DNA of 32,522 bases. It comes from DHVE2 group archaeon. Lineage in GTDB: Archaea > Thermoplasmatota > Thermoplasmata > Thermoplasmatales > Aciduliprofundaceae. Below, in pieces: positions 1 through 9,753 of this stretch (position 1 is its first letter; every line of letters starts with the position of its first letter). The stretch is from contig WAOD01000035.1 of assembly GCA_015521465.1 (NCBI GenBank), positions 1 through 32,522 of the forward strand, read 5' to 3'. Position numbers and translations under genes: made by a program. The notes below the pieces were generated by a model. That model ran no database searches. It worked only from the letters and a program-made list of their open reading frames with translations, and was not told where the DNA came from.

Positions 1-4
1 AATC

Positions 5-1012
5 GTGGCAGTGGACACCCTGGGAAGAGACCTGTACTGGGATAAATCTCAGTTAATTGAGAACACATACGAAGAGGGTAAATTTAAAATAGCAAATTGG
101 GAAGGGATAATGGATTCCCAAAAAGATGATGCCATAGAGATATATACAAGGTACATAGAAGAGCAGGCAAAGGGCATAGATGATTTTTCAGTGCTTCTTG
201 ACCTTGCAAACGGCACTGCGTGCGGGCTCTGGGACACAATAATGGAGAACTTGGGCGTGAAAGTTGACTGTATCCACTGCACCAGAAAGCACGTTCCCGA
301 AAGACCATCGGAGCCTAGAAGCACCACCCTTAAGGAGATGGGGAAACTTTCTGCAAATTACGATTTGAGCGCTGGAGTGGATGTTGACGCGGACAGGGTA
401 ATATTCGCAAGGAGGGAGTTCATATCCGAAGACATAGCAGGTGCAATATTTGCTAGTAGGTTTGCAAAAAAGATGGTCACGCCTATAAACTCTTCTTCTC
501 TCGTGGACGTATTAAGGAAGGAGCATGGCATAGATGTTATATACTGTCCTATTGGTCCCCCTGAGATTGCAGAGGCAATGCTAAAAAACAAGGCAGACTT
601 TGGTTATGAAGAGACTGGAAAGTACATCTTTCCACCTAACCTTTGGGGAGACTCGCTTTTAAGTATTGTAAAAATGTTAACAATAATGAACAGTGAAGGA
701 AAAACAATAAACGAGTTGGCTAACGAGTTCCCACGTTTCTATCAGGTTAAAGAAAAAATACCCGTTGTCCGGGAGAAGAAATGGGCAATTGTAGATGCTT
801 TAAAGAAAAAGTTTGAAAATAGCCCTCCTGATGGTGTGGAACAAGTAATTACACTGGATGGTGTAAAACTTGTTTACAATGATTCATGGCTACTAATCCG
901 TGCATCGGGCACCGAAGATGTGATTCGCGTATTTTCCGATTCGATATCTAAAGAAAAAGCAAGAGAGTTAGTGGAATTTGGAATGCATGAAGTTCATCGA
1001 TTACTTGGATAA
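5..1012 (+). CDS. Phosphohexomutase (phosphoglucosamine/phosphomannomutase family), C-terminal part; 5' end lies outside the window
   Basis: Metal-loop-like VDVDADRVIF, sugar-loop-like GYEETGKYIF, and C-terminal phosphate-loop RASGTEDVIRVF. The N-terminal catalytic-serine domain is missing because of the window edge. Confidence 0.85.
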   Translation: MAVDTLGRDLYWDKSQLIENTYEEGKFKIANWEGIMDSQKDDAIEIYTRYIEEQAKGIDDFSVLLDLANGTACGLWDTIMENLGVKVDCIHCTRKHVPERPSEPRSTTLKEMGKLSANYDLSAGVDVDADRVIFARREFISEDIAGAIFASRFAKKMVTPINSSSLVDVLRKEHGIDVIYCPIGPPEIAEAMLKNKADFGYEETGKYIFPPNLWGDSLLSIVKMLTIMNSEGKTINELANEFPRFYQVKEKIPVVREKKWAIVDALKKKFENSPPDGVEQVITLDGVKLVYNDSWLLIRASGTEDVIRVFSDSISKEKARELVEFGMHEVHRLLG

Positions 1013-1969
1013 TTCAGCACGATGTCCGACGAGGGTAAAATACGCAAGTAGTGCGTCCAGTTGGATTCTTTCGTTAGCTCCCTCTACCATCCTGAACTCT
1101 ATCTCTCCTGTTTTGTCCAAAAGCTCAACCTTAAGGCGATCATCTATCGGTAAATCGTAGATTATGCGATGTATCTGCTTTATAATATCCTCCCCGGATA
1201 ATCCATATTCAACGAACATATCCATAAGCATTTTCCTGGCATCTAAGAACTCCCCTGTTATTGCCTTCTTCACAAGGCCTTCCACGTCCTCTTTCTTTGC
1301 TAGTCCTGTTGCTTTATAAACAACATCTTCAGTGATTTCATCAGATATTGCCGCTGACATCTGGAGCACATTAATGGCATGGCGCATATCCCCGGAAGAT
1401 ACGTAATATATGGCCTCCAAAGCCCTGTCGTCTATTTTCTTTCCTTCTTTTTCAGCTATGTACATTAACCTTGCCTTCACAGCATCCGGCTTTAGAGGAG
1501 TGAATCTAAACACGGCGCATCTTGATTGAATCGGGTCAATGATTTTTGAGGAATAGTTACACGAAAGGATGAATCTGCAGGTTCTTGAGTACATCTCCAT
1601 TGTTCTACGAAGTGCCGCCTGAGCATCTGGAGTGAGAGCATCCGCCTCGTCCAAGAAGATAATCTTGAAACCCACGTCATTTGGAGCAGCAGTCCTAGCA
1701 TACTCTTTAATCTTGGTACGAACCACGTTTATGCCCCTTTCATCGCTGGCATTTAATTCGTGAAAGCTCATTCTCCAATTATCTCCGAATAACTCTCGTG
1801 CAAGGGCAATAGCGGATGTGGTCTTTCCGGTTCCTGCAGGGCCTGCAAAAAGTAAATGAGGCATACTTTTTGTAGCCACGTATGATTTTAGCCTCCTTAC
1901 TATTTCCTCCTGGCCCACAATTTCATCTAATGATTTGGGACGGTACTTTTCAACCCATACATCTTCCAT
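1001..1969 (-). CDS. rfcS: Replication factor C small subunit (clamp loader ATPase); start taken at MEDVWVEKYRP
   Basis: WVEKYRPKSLDEIVGQ, Walker A GPAGTGKTT, Walker B FLDEADALT, SRC motif QSRCAVFRF. The ORF extends to 2035, but the internal ATG at 1969 fits the family start. No intein. Confidence 0.96.
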   Translation of the reverse strand: MEDVWVEKYRPKSLDEIVGQEEIVRRLKSYVATKSMPHLLFAGPAGTGKTTSAIALARELFGDNWRMSFHELNASDERGINVVRTKIKEYARTAAPNDVGFKIIFLDEADALTPDAQAALRRTMEMYSRTCRFILSCNYSSKIIDPIQSRCAVFRFTPLKPDAVKARLMYIAEKEGKKIDDRALEAIYYVSSGDMRHAINVLQMSAAISDEITEDVVYKATGLAKKEDVEGLVKKAITGEFLDARKMLMDMFVEYGLSGEDIIKQIHRIIYDLPIDDRLKVELLDKTGEIEFRMVEGANERIQLDALLAYFTLVGHRAELSK

Positions 1970-2141
1970 ACCGCAAGCATGCTGTTCCACCTTTAAAATT
2001 TTTCCATATATTTGATTGTCAGCTCTATTTTGCATTGTACATTTGATTACGCAATTGCTAATTAGTTGCTTTTATATCTCCATCACATGAAATTGAAAAA
2101 CAAGAGAAAATATTAAAATAGGATAATCCTTTGCAAGAAAC

Positions 2142-2603
2142 ATGGGGAACAAAGCACAAATGGAATATGGCGGTGTTAACGGATTGATATTATATGTCGC
2201 AGTGATTGCTGTGATAGCCATAGTATCTCTGGCAGTACTCCTTAATTTTTTCCTGTTTATGCCACCCCCCAACAGCAAGTTGCACGTTTATTATTACTTA
2301 GATGGTAAAGAAATAAGGGCAATACACTGCACCATAATTGATAGCAGAGGATACGCATACTACGATTCTTACAACAATTCACCCATCCTTAGCATTTTAG
2401 TTATGAAAAATGGCCTTCCTCAAAAAAACGTTTGGGTTACTATTTCCGGATGCGGAATAACCAGCGAATCTGGAGAAACGGATATGCACGGATATGCTCA
2501 TCTAAATATCAGGTCAATATACCTTCCCCCAGACATAAAATCAGATAGACTTTCAGTATCGGTACTTGGAGATACTTTTTATATTCAAGTCTTAAGAGGA
2601 TAA
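2142..2603 (+). CDS. Single-pass membrane protein with type IV pilin-like N-terminus and Ig/carboxypeptidase-like extracellular domain
   Basis: N-terminus MGNKAQMEYGG followed by a long hydrophobic helix; extracellular part has VWVTISGCGITSESGETDMHGYAHLNI. Convergent with the secretion genes. Confidence 0.6.
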   Translation: MGNKAQMEYGGVNGLILYVAVIAVIAIVSLAVLLNFFLFMPPPNSKLHVYYYLDGKEIRAIHCTIIDSRGYAYYDSYNNSPILSILVMKNGLPQKNVWVTISGCGITSESGETDMHGYAHLNIRSIYLPPDIKSDRLSVSVLGDTFYIQVLRG

Positions 2604-2617
2604 ATAAAAATAATTAA

Positions 2618-4603
2618 TTACATAAATCCAGCAAAGAACACCTTTAGGAAGTACAGCGATATCGTGTACAGAATCGGCGCAACGACCATCATCTTTGCAA
2701 GCTCGAATTTTATTTGTATTTTGTCGTCACCGTACATAACGTATGTGTAGAAATACCCCGTTATCAGCACTGTAAAGAACACGTACACAATCATTATTAT
2801 GGAGAAATCGTAAGCAGAGATGTGCTGCATTTTCAAGAAACCAATACTGAACATGTTGTTGTTTGGCAAGAGTGTTGAAACCGCCTCCAATTTTCCAAGA
2901 ATCACAGCATATAAGACTAGGGTAACGGCAATTGTTATCGGTGCGAAATACAGGGCAGTCATCTGCATCATGCTGGTAGCGCTCTTTAGCTTGGTCATCA
3001 TATCTTTTTCCACGCCTTTCATATCCCTGAGGTGATTGGCTATGCTTATTATCATGTTACCCGCAGTTATGTTATCTTTTTTCATCGCATCTAATGTAAC
3101 TCTCATTGTTGTGTTGATAACCTTCGTAGATTTATCTTTCAGTATGCCGTCGTTTCCGAACAATATCTCGTACAGACTATCTCTGGTAGTTTTAAGAGAA
3201 TAGAGAATCCTGCGAAATAGTATCTCTATTGAGCTCCCTCTCATGAGATTGACAACATTCTGTGTTGCCACTTCAAATGGCTCTCCTTCTGCAACTCTGC
3301 TACCTATATTAAACAAAGCGTCTGGAAACTCATCATTCATAGCCACGATCATATCTCTTTCAGGCTTAACCGGCGCAGATGTAGCAAAGAAGTATATGGC
3401 TATTGGTATGCTCAATCCCCACAGGAAAAAAGATGACGTGACGTAATCATGTCCCCGAGTTCCCATGAAGAAGAAAATGGCCCCTACTACGAGGGAAATC
3501 ACAATAAGCGTATTCTTCTCCCTTTTAGTCATGTGCACTTTTAAATCCGGAGGTGAGGTGAGCACGGGTTTTTCGTTGATTATTTTCATCGCATATATCA
3601 GAAACATCCCAGGAATGAGAACATCAAAAGTTAACGCAATTAGCCATGTCATATCCTTTCCAATGGGTAAAATGGGCAACAGCGATGCGAGTATTAAAGG
3701 AAGCATCACACCCATTGAGAACAGTACCATGGTTGGTACGTACAGGCTCTCGGCGTAGGCAATCAAATCTCTTTTTGACCCTTCCATAATTATCTCCGAA
3801 GCTTTATCCAGTGTTTCCTTTCTTTCCTTGTCAGTGGATCTCATAGAGGAGATTCTTAGGGTGTAAAGTGACCTTTTGAAACTGTCGTTCCACTGTCCCC
3901 ACTCGTATGCGAATTTTACGAATGCTTCCTCGATAGTATCGTATTCTCTAAGATAAACTCCCCAGAGTATCTTCTTTAAATCACTTGAAAGGGGCTCTTC
4001 AGTGTTCTCGCTGGCAAACGCCACTGCATGCTCCAGAGATGGATTCAAGTACAGAGACATGACCATGTAGCTTATTGCTTCCGGCATGAATCCCAACATT
4101 TTAATTCTGAGGCTATTAGCCTTCATAAACGGATAATTGAGTATGAAGAAATAACCTACAAAGGGTATTATTATTGAAAAGAGTGCCGCAAACATTGTCA
4201 TAAGTAAATTATGCGTGAGTATGAATACAAAAATATCCACCACAAGCAGAAATAGTATGGAGAAAATCAGAAATACCTGCGCAAAGAATACAACTTGATA
4301 GGGCTCAACATTTAACCTTGCAAATTTTATGGTTTGTGCAAAATCATCGCGGTCGTATTCTGTCTGCACCTTCAAATATTTTGTAAATTCCTTTATGTAA
4401 TTGCTGTACGCTTTTTTGTACTCCACCTCATCTTTCTTGTGGACACTCATTACCTTTTCATATTCTTCCTCTGCTTTCAGGTACTTTTTCCTTGCCTCTT
4501 CCACTTTCTTTTTTCTCTCTTCTTCCCATTTGTCCCTGAAATCCTCAGATTTATCTTTAAAAAGAAGGTTAACTTTGAGGCAGAGCTTATCGTAAAGCAT
4601 CAA
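2618..4603 (-). CDS. TadC/FlaJ/GspF-like membrane platform protein of an archaeal type IV pilus/secretion system
   Basis: 661 aa with multiple TM helices, repeated GspF-like segments, and a charged coiled-coil N-terminus; directly downstream of a secretion ATPase. Confidence 0.8.
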   Translation of the reverse strand: MMLYDKLCLKVNLLFKDKSEDFRDKWEEERKKKVEEARKKYLKAEEEYEKVMSVHKKDEVEYKKAYSNYIKEFTKYLKVQTEYDRDDFAQTIKFARLNVEPYQVVFFAQVFLIFSILFLLVVDIFVFILTHNLLMTMFAALFSIIIPFVGYFFILNYPFMKANSLRIKMLGFMPEAISYMVMSLYLNPSLEHAVAFASENTEEPLSSDLKKILWGVYLREYDTIEEAFVKFAYEWGQWNDSFKRSLYTLRISSMRSTDKERKETLDKASEIIMEGSKRDLIAYAESLYVPTMVLFSMGVMLPLILASLLPILPIGKDMTWLIALTFDVLIPGMFLIYAMKIINEKPVLTSPPDLKVHMTKREKNTLIVISLVVGAIFFFMGTRGHDYVTSSFFLWGLSIPIAIYFFATSAPVKPERDMIVAMNDEFPDALFNIGSRVAEGEPFEVATQNVVNLMRGSSIEILFRRILYSLKTTRDSLYEILFGNDGILKDKSTKVINTTMRVTLDAMKKDNITAGNMIISIANHLRDMKGVEKDMMTKLKSATSMMQMTALYFAPITIAVTLVLYAVILGKLEAVSTLLPNNNMFSIGFLKMQHISAYDFSIIMIVYVFFTVLITGYFYTYVMYGDDKIQIKFELAKMMVVAPILYTISLYFLKVFFAGFM

Positions 4604-4606
4604 TTA

Positions 4607-7057
4607 TCACCGTCCGCTCAAGAACCACTCTTTCCATCTATCGAATACCCTATCATGGTCAACTATTCCTTCTTCTTCCACATCCCTCGCAATTAGTTCC
4701 CACATTTTGTTATTTGCGGAACTTACCCAGTAATGGCTTAGATACGAAGTATTGCCTGTTTCAACAGCTTTTCTAACAAGAGCTGCTTTTATTTTGGCCC
4801 TTAAACGTATGTTGTCCACCGCGTCCTCGTAGTCCATACCCCACGCTTTTGCTATAGATTCCACAAGTATGCTTCCATCATAGAGTATGTCCGTTTCTTT
4901 GAGAATTCCCTCCCTCATATCAAATACCATTAAATCCTGGAACTCACCATCGCTACCCTTTACATACTCGGATATTTTCACAACTTTCCTTATCTGCCTG
5001 TGCAGACCGCTTGGCCGGGTAAATCCCGCCACAACAACTACATCAGTGGCATTAAATGACATTGACGGAATACCTATATCGTAAACAACGCGCTCGTACA
5101 CAGCACGTGGCGAATTCGCGTGAATTGTTCCCAAAACCGCACTACCTGCAGTACCTGCTCTCATTGCCTCGTAGAGTGTCTTTGCTTCCTCACCTCTTAC
5201 CTCTCCTATCATTATTGCACTCTCACCCAACCTCAGGGCAAGACGAAGCGCGTCGTCCATGGTCATCTCGGCAGTTCCTCCAAATGTAGAGCGAACAAGC
5301 AGAGGCAATACTTTGTATCCTAAACTTTGCATATATACTGCAGGAAGCTCGGGAGTATCTTCTATAACGATAACTCTCTGGCTCTGCGGAAACTCAAAGG
5401 CAATAGAGCTCAATAGAGATGTTTTTCCGGCACTTCTGCTCCCAGTCACCAGCATGGTAGCGTTTCCATCAATAAGGAAAGAGAGAAGGCCTGCACCCAT
5501 GGGTGATATGCTCTCGAAATATATATGCCTTAAAAGGGTCCATGGCACGCGAGAATGCCTTCTGAAAGCAAAAGATATACCTCTCGGACTTAGGGGGGGA
5601 CCAACGGCTGTAACCCTTGTTTTGAATTGCTTAAGGTCTATTTCAAGCAATGGATGCGCCTCTGAGAACGGCCTGCCGCTTTCCATTCTAAACCGTGATA
5701 TCATACTTTTAGCATCTCTCTCACTGAGAACTATATTAGTCACAAACCTCTCTGGAATTCCTTTTCCCAGCCCCCCTTGCAAAATCACGTATATGTTGTT
5801 ATTAGATACTGGCGCGTCAAGATAAATATCCTGAATATATGGATCTTTAAAAAGAATATCCATAACTCCGTACCCAGCTGTGTATTTCATCAAGTACTTT
5901 GCAAGCTGGTTAACTGTATTCATTTCCTCTTCTCTGTTTTTGCCCAGTTTTATACCGTAAAGCTTTGCCAGCTTGAATATCAGCTTGGAGCCCTCTTCTT
6001 CAATGTATCTCATAGACGCACCAGGTTTAAGAACATTCATCCCACGAGGATATTCTGCAAGTAATTCCTTTCTGGCCATATCAATTAGTCTCATGTGCTC
6101 ATCAGGAATGTGATACTCCGGCGGGTCTACATAGTAAAGTCCTTCTATTTCTGTAGGTAACCTGTAAAGCTTAACCGGAATTTCCTCTACAACGTATTCT
6201 TTAACCAGCACGCTACCCTTTGGCTTGTCAAAAACAATCCAGGACGGCGAAAATCCGGGCCTGGAGCGAGAATTTTTAGTTAAAATATCATCAATGGTAT
6301 CTTTTATCCTCTTACCACTAACCTGCAATCCCACAGTTCTTACCTGGGCCAAAAGAGTTAGCGGCGTGCGAATCTTTTCTGAGAGGTTTACATTTACATT
6401 TATACCCATATCTTCCAACCAGTGAACATACTCCCTGAACACATAGTTTAAATCTTCAAGGGTGGAAGCCCTGCACTTCTTGCAGCGTTCGGAATAAAAA
6501 GGCTCTTTCCCGAATTGATCCACAACGTGGTAAAAGTAAGTAGGAAACTGGTCTATATTGTTCATAAACACATTCTTTAAATGAACAAAAACGTTCTGTG
6601 GATTTAACGGGCACACAGGGCACCTTAGTTTTTTTCTGTCCTTCTCGGGCACATCTCCAAAATACTCTGTAAGGGGATTTCTGAGGCTCATATTTTCGAG
6701 CGTTCTCGCGTAATCAAGTATGCTCTTTAGCAACCTTATGCTCTCTCCAAAGTACTCCCTAACGTTATACTTTTGAAGATCCACAAGGTCCACATTTGGA
6801 GAGAGAGAAAGCGTTTTTAAAACGCGCCCCATGCATTTTTTGTGCGTTAAATCTCCAGGGTACTTGCATCTCTTGCATTCCTTTACCACGAGCTTGGTGA
6901 TATCCCCCTCTGTGACTATTTCATATTCACAAGGTTTTAAAACTTGTTCACCAATGTCCTTCTTTTTAGGAGTGGTTTTTTTTTCCTGATCACTCTCACT
7001 TGCCCTTGATTTACTCTCACCTTCAGATGAGGTTGCCATACGGTATGAATGTACCAT
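4607..7057 (-). CDS. Type II/IV secretion system ATPase (TadA/FlaI/GspE family) with Cys-rich N-terminal extension
   Basis: Walker A TGSRSAGKTSLL, VIVIEDTPELP, Walker B AIMIGEVRGEEA, His-box region GTIHANSPRAVYERV. N-terminus has CKRC, CPVC and CKKC motifs. Confidence 0.93.
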   Translation of the reverse strand: MVHSYRMATSSEGESKSRASESDQEKKTTPKKKDIGEQVLKPCEYEIVTEGDITKLVVKECKRCKYPGDLTHKKCMGRVLKTLSLSPNVDLVDLQKYNVREYFGESIRLLKSILDYARTLENMSLRNPLTEYFGDVPEKDRKKLRCPVCPLNPQNVFVHLKNVFMNNIDQFPTYFYHVVDQFGKEPFYSERCKKCRASTLEDLNYVFREYVHWLEDMGINVNVNLSEKIRTPLTLLAQVRTVGLQVSGKRIKDTIDDILTKNSRSRPGFSPSWIVFDKPKGSVLVKEYVVEEIPVKLYRLPTEIEGLYYVDPPEYHIPDEHMRLIDMARKELLAEYPRGMNVLKPGASMRYIEEEGSKLIFKLAKLYGIKLGKNREEEMNTVNQLAKYLMKYTAGYGVMDILFKDPYIQDIYLDAPVSNNNIYVILQGGLGKGIPERFVTNIVLSERDAKSMISRFRMESGRPFSEAHPLLEIDLKQFKTRVTAVGPPLSPRGISFAFRRHSRVPWTLLRHIYFESISPMGAGLLSFLIDGNATMLVTGSRSAGKTSLLSSIAFEFPQSQRVIVIEDTPELPAVYMQSLGYKVLPLLVRSTFGGTAEMTMDDALRLALRLGESAIMIGEVRGEEAKTLYEAMRAGTAGSAVLGTIHANSPRAVYERVVYDIGIPSMSFNATDVVVVAGFTRPSGLHRQIRKVVKISEYVKGSDGEFQDLMVFDMREGILKETDILYDGSILVESIAKAWGMDYEDAVDNIRLRAKIKAALVRKAVETGNTSYLSHYWVSSANNKMWELIARDVEEEGIVDHDRVFDRWKEWFLSGR

Positions 7058-7131
7058 AACCTATATAAACATAACGGAGCTTAGAAACATGGCAAAAACG
7101 CTCCACCTTTTGCAAAAATATTCGCATTTGT

Positions 7132-7151
7132 TATCTTAACATGATAAGATA
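7132..7151. promoter_or_regulatory. 7-bp perfect inverted repeat (TATCTTA-N6-TAAGATA) in the divergent intergenic region
   Basis: Read directly: 7132-7138 TATCTTA, 7145-7151 TAAGATA, between the secretion operon and the TPR gene. Confidence 0.4.
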
Positions 7152-7211
7152 CCAATGGGTAGCAATAAAACAAACACAAAGTTAATATAGTATTTAAAAA
7201 ATCGGTGTGGT

Positions 7212-9677
7212 ATGTCTCCTGATAATTATTTTGCCATCAAGAAGCTGAATGATGCATGGAATAAAGCAGCAGATTCAAATAACATCTTAATATTACTGGG
7301 TCGCAATCGTAATTTAGATTTTGTAGAGAGCTTTTCAGAAAATAATGGTCTAAATTTTCTCAGTTATCGCTGTGAGGATGGTGAGAGATTCACACCTCTT
7401 TCATCTATTATGCGCTTTTCCTTAGTAAACACCCCGGGCGCTCTTGGCTCACGGGTAAATGAATACAATCATCTTTTTAAAAAGGTTAGGAGGGAACTGG
7501 AGAGAAAAACCCCTGCAATAATTTTAATAAGAGAAGTTCAATATGCAGACATATTATCCATTCGGTTTTTAAGTTATCTGTCTACACATCCCGTTAAAAA
7601 GCTGCTTTTGATAATTACCTATCCACCGGATGTCGAGAACCAGTCTCTGAAAGATGAAATTGAAAAGCTGTTTTTGGGGGACAAAGCGGATGTACTGCTT
7701 CTTCCAGAAACTACTGAAGAAGAGTTCAGAAGTTACCTAAATAAAGAAAAAACAAAAATGCACTCTGTCCCCGTGGATTTTCAGTACTGGGACAATCTGC
7801 TGATAAAGATGCTTCACAATTGCAGGAAAGAGGACATAATAAAGAAAAAAGAAGACCTGTTTCAATGCATACTGGAAAATTCAAGTGAAATGGAGAGAAA
7901 AATAATCTTTGCAGGCTCTGTTATGGGCAATTTTTTCTGGAAGGGTGTTATTCAGCAAATGGGTTTTGAAAACGAAAATGCTATTAAAAGTTTAATTGAA
8001 AAAAACATAATCAAAGAATTCCGCTCAAACCACCTTAAAAGAGAAATTCATGGATACATATTTACCAGCGCGGATTTTAGAGATTATGTTTATTCAAACA
8101 TGCCAGAGGATATGCGTATAAAATTACACGAAGAAATTGGAAAAATTGTGGAAAAAAGCAAGTATTCTATGCCATGGGAAAAAGCATTTACTTTAGCTCA
8201 CCACTTTACAATGGGCAAGTGTAAAGACAGAGCAATACCGTATCTTGAAAAATCCGCGAAAAAGTGCATAGAACTCCATGATTACTGGTCATCTGTTTAT
8301 TACCTGCAAAATTTAGAGGAATTTTTAAATTCTAACGATGATGAAACAAAGCGGTTAGAAATATACAAAGAGATGGCAAATGCACACATGTCCGTGGGAA
8401 ACTTTGATGAAAGCTCGCTCTATGCAGGCAAACTGAAATTAATGGGAATGATAAAAGAGGCAAAAATCCTCGCGAAGTTTGGAAATTACCAGAAGTCAAA
8501 GATGCTGTGCATGAGGATAATAAGGTCAGGAGATGAGTACCATAGAATGATTGCTTATGGAATTTTAGGTGATGTTGAGAGAAAGATGGGATTATATAAA
8601 AGTGCAATTAATCACGAAAAAAAGCATATTGAGCTTGCGGAAAAGTTGGAAAACAAAAGGGAGATGGCAAAGGGATACAAGTACATGGGCAACCTGCATC
8701 TTGTTGTGGGAAATTACGAAAATGCAGAAAAATACTATCTCAAATCTCTTAACATATTCCGCGAACTGAGAGACAAACATGGGATGGCTTCAGTTTACAA
8801 TAATATGGGTGTGCTAAACAGGCGTCGCAAAAACCTTTCAAAGGCTCTAAAATATTACCGAAAGGGACTGAGACTCTACGAATTTATTAATGATTATGAT
8901 GGTGTTGGCTCTATTTACAACAATTTAGGGCTAATATACAAGGAAAAGGGCGCTTATTTGCAGGCGCTGGAGTCCTTCAGAAAAAGCGTGGAGTACAACC
9001 TTTTAGTGGGGTACTACGATGGTGCCAATTATGCATACAGCAACATGTGCTTAGTGTACATGGAAACTGGAAACTTTAAAGAATCAAAGTTGTATGCTGA
9101 AAAAATGATAGATATTGCCGAAAAATCAGGGGGGGTGCGGTTTAAAATAACTGGGCATAGTTACCTCGCCGGGATATACTATTTTTCAAAGAGGTATAAT
9201 AAATCAATAAATGAGGCAAGAAAAGCCATCGAGTTCGCAGAAAAAAGTGGCGAATATATAGATGCAAGCGATGCGTACTACTACCTCGCTCTTTCAAAGT
9301 TACGGTTAAATGATGAGCGGGGATGTATAGAAACATCAAGAACGGCTATGGAAAAGATTAAAAAAGGTAAAAAAGATAGTCTGGGAGATTTTGCTATTTT
9401 GAGGGCAATTTGCAACGACATAAGCCTAGAAGACGCAAAGAATTATCTGAACATGAAAAACGAAGATGATCGGATTGCATTTGAAATGACAAAAGCACTG
9501 ATAATGGCTAAGAATGGTAAAAATCCCGATTTGAATCCGGTTATAGAAAAATTGAAAAAATTGCATCGCCTGTCAGTACTTGCAGATTTCTTAGAGCAAT
9601 ATTCAGAGATTGCCGAGGACACGCAATACATGGAACTTGCAGAATCCATTAAAAAAGATTTTCAGTATCCGGAGTAA
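7212..9677 (+). CDS. Tetratricopeptide-repeat protein with degenerate STAND/AAA-like N-terminal domain
   Basis: TPR units such as AKGYKYMGNLHLVVGNYENAEKYYLKSLNIF and ASVYNNMGVLNRRRKNLSKALKYYRKGLRLY. The N-terminal region AIILIREVQYADILSIRFLSYL resembles the Walker B region of AAA16/MalT-type ATPases, but no GxxxxGK[ST] is present. Confidence 0.8.
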   Translation: MSPDNYFAIKKLNDAWNKAADSNNILILLGRNRNLDFVESFSENNGLNFLSYRCEDGERFTPLSSIMRFSLVNTPGALGSRVNEYNHLFKKVRRELERKTPAIILIREVQYADILSIRFLSYLSTHPVKKLLLIITYPPDVENQSLKDEIEKLFLGDKADVLLLPETTEEEFRSYLNKEKTKMHSVPVDFQYWDNLLIKMLHNCRKEDIIKKKEDLFQCILENSSEMERKIIFAGSVMGNFFWKGVIQQMGFENENAIKSLIEKNIIKEFRSNHLKREIHGYIFTSADFRDYVYSNMPEDMRIKLHEEIGKIVEKSKYSMPWEKAFTLAHHFTMGKCKDRAIPYLEKSAKKCIELHDYWSSVYYLQNLEEFLNSNDDETKRLEIYKEMANAHMSVGNFDESSLYAGKLKLMGMIKEAKILAKFGNYQKSKMLCMRIIRSGDEYHRMIAYGILGDVERKMGLYKSAINHEKKHIELAEKLENKREMAKGYKYMGNLHLVVGNYENAEKYYLKSLNIFRELRDKHGMASVYNNMGVLNRRRKNLSKALKYYRKGLRLYEFINDYDGVGSIYNNLGLIYKEKGAYLQALESFRKSVEYNLLVGYYDGANYAYSNMCLVYMETGNFKESKLYAEKMIDIAEKSGGVRFKITGHSYLAGIYYFSKRYNKSINEARKAIEFAEKSGEYIDASDAYYYLALSKLRLNDERGCIETSRTAMEKIKKGKKDSLGDFAILRAICNDISLEDAKNYLNMKNEDDRIAFEMTKALIMAKNGKNPDLNPVIEKLKKLHRLSVLADFLEQYSEIAEDTQYMELAESIKKDFQYPE

Positions 9678-9753
9678 GTTAAATTGTCTAAAAAACATGG
9701 AAAAATAAAGATAAAAACGAAAACAAATTATAAAGCGAATTGAAAATAAAAAA

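Noticed and set aside
5259-5825. 188-aa plus-strand ORF opposite the secretion ATPase
   Set aside because: Antisense to a strongly conserved ATPase core; consistent with a chance open frame.
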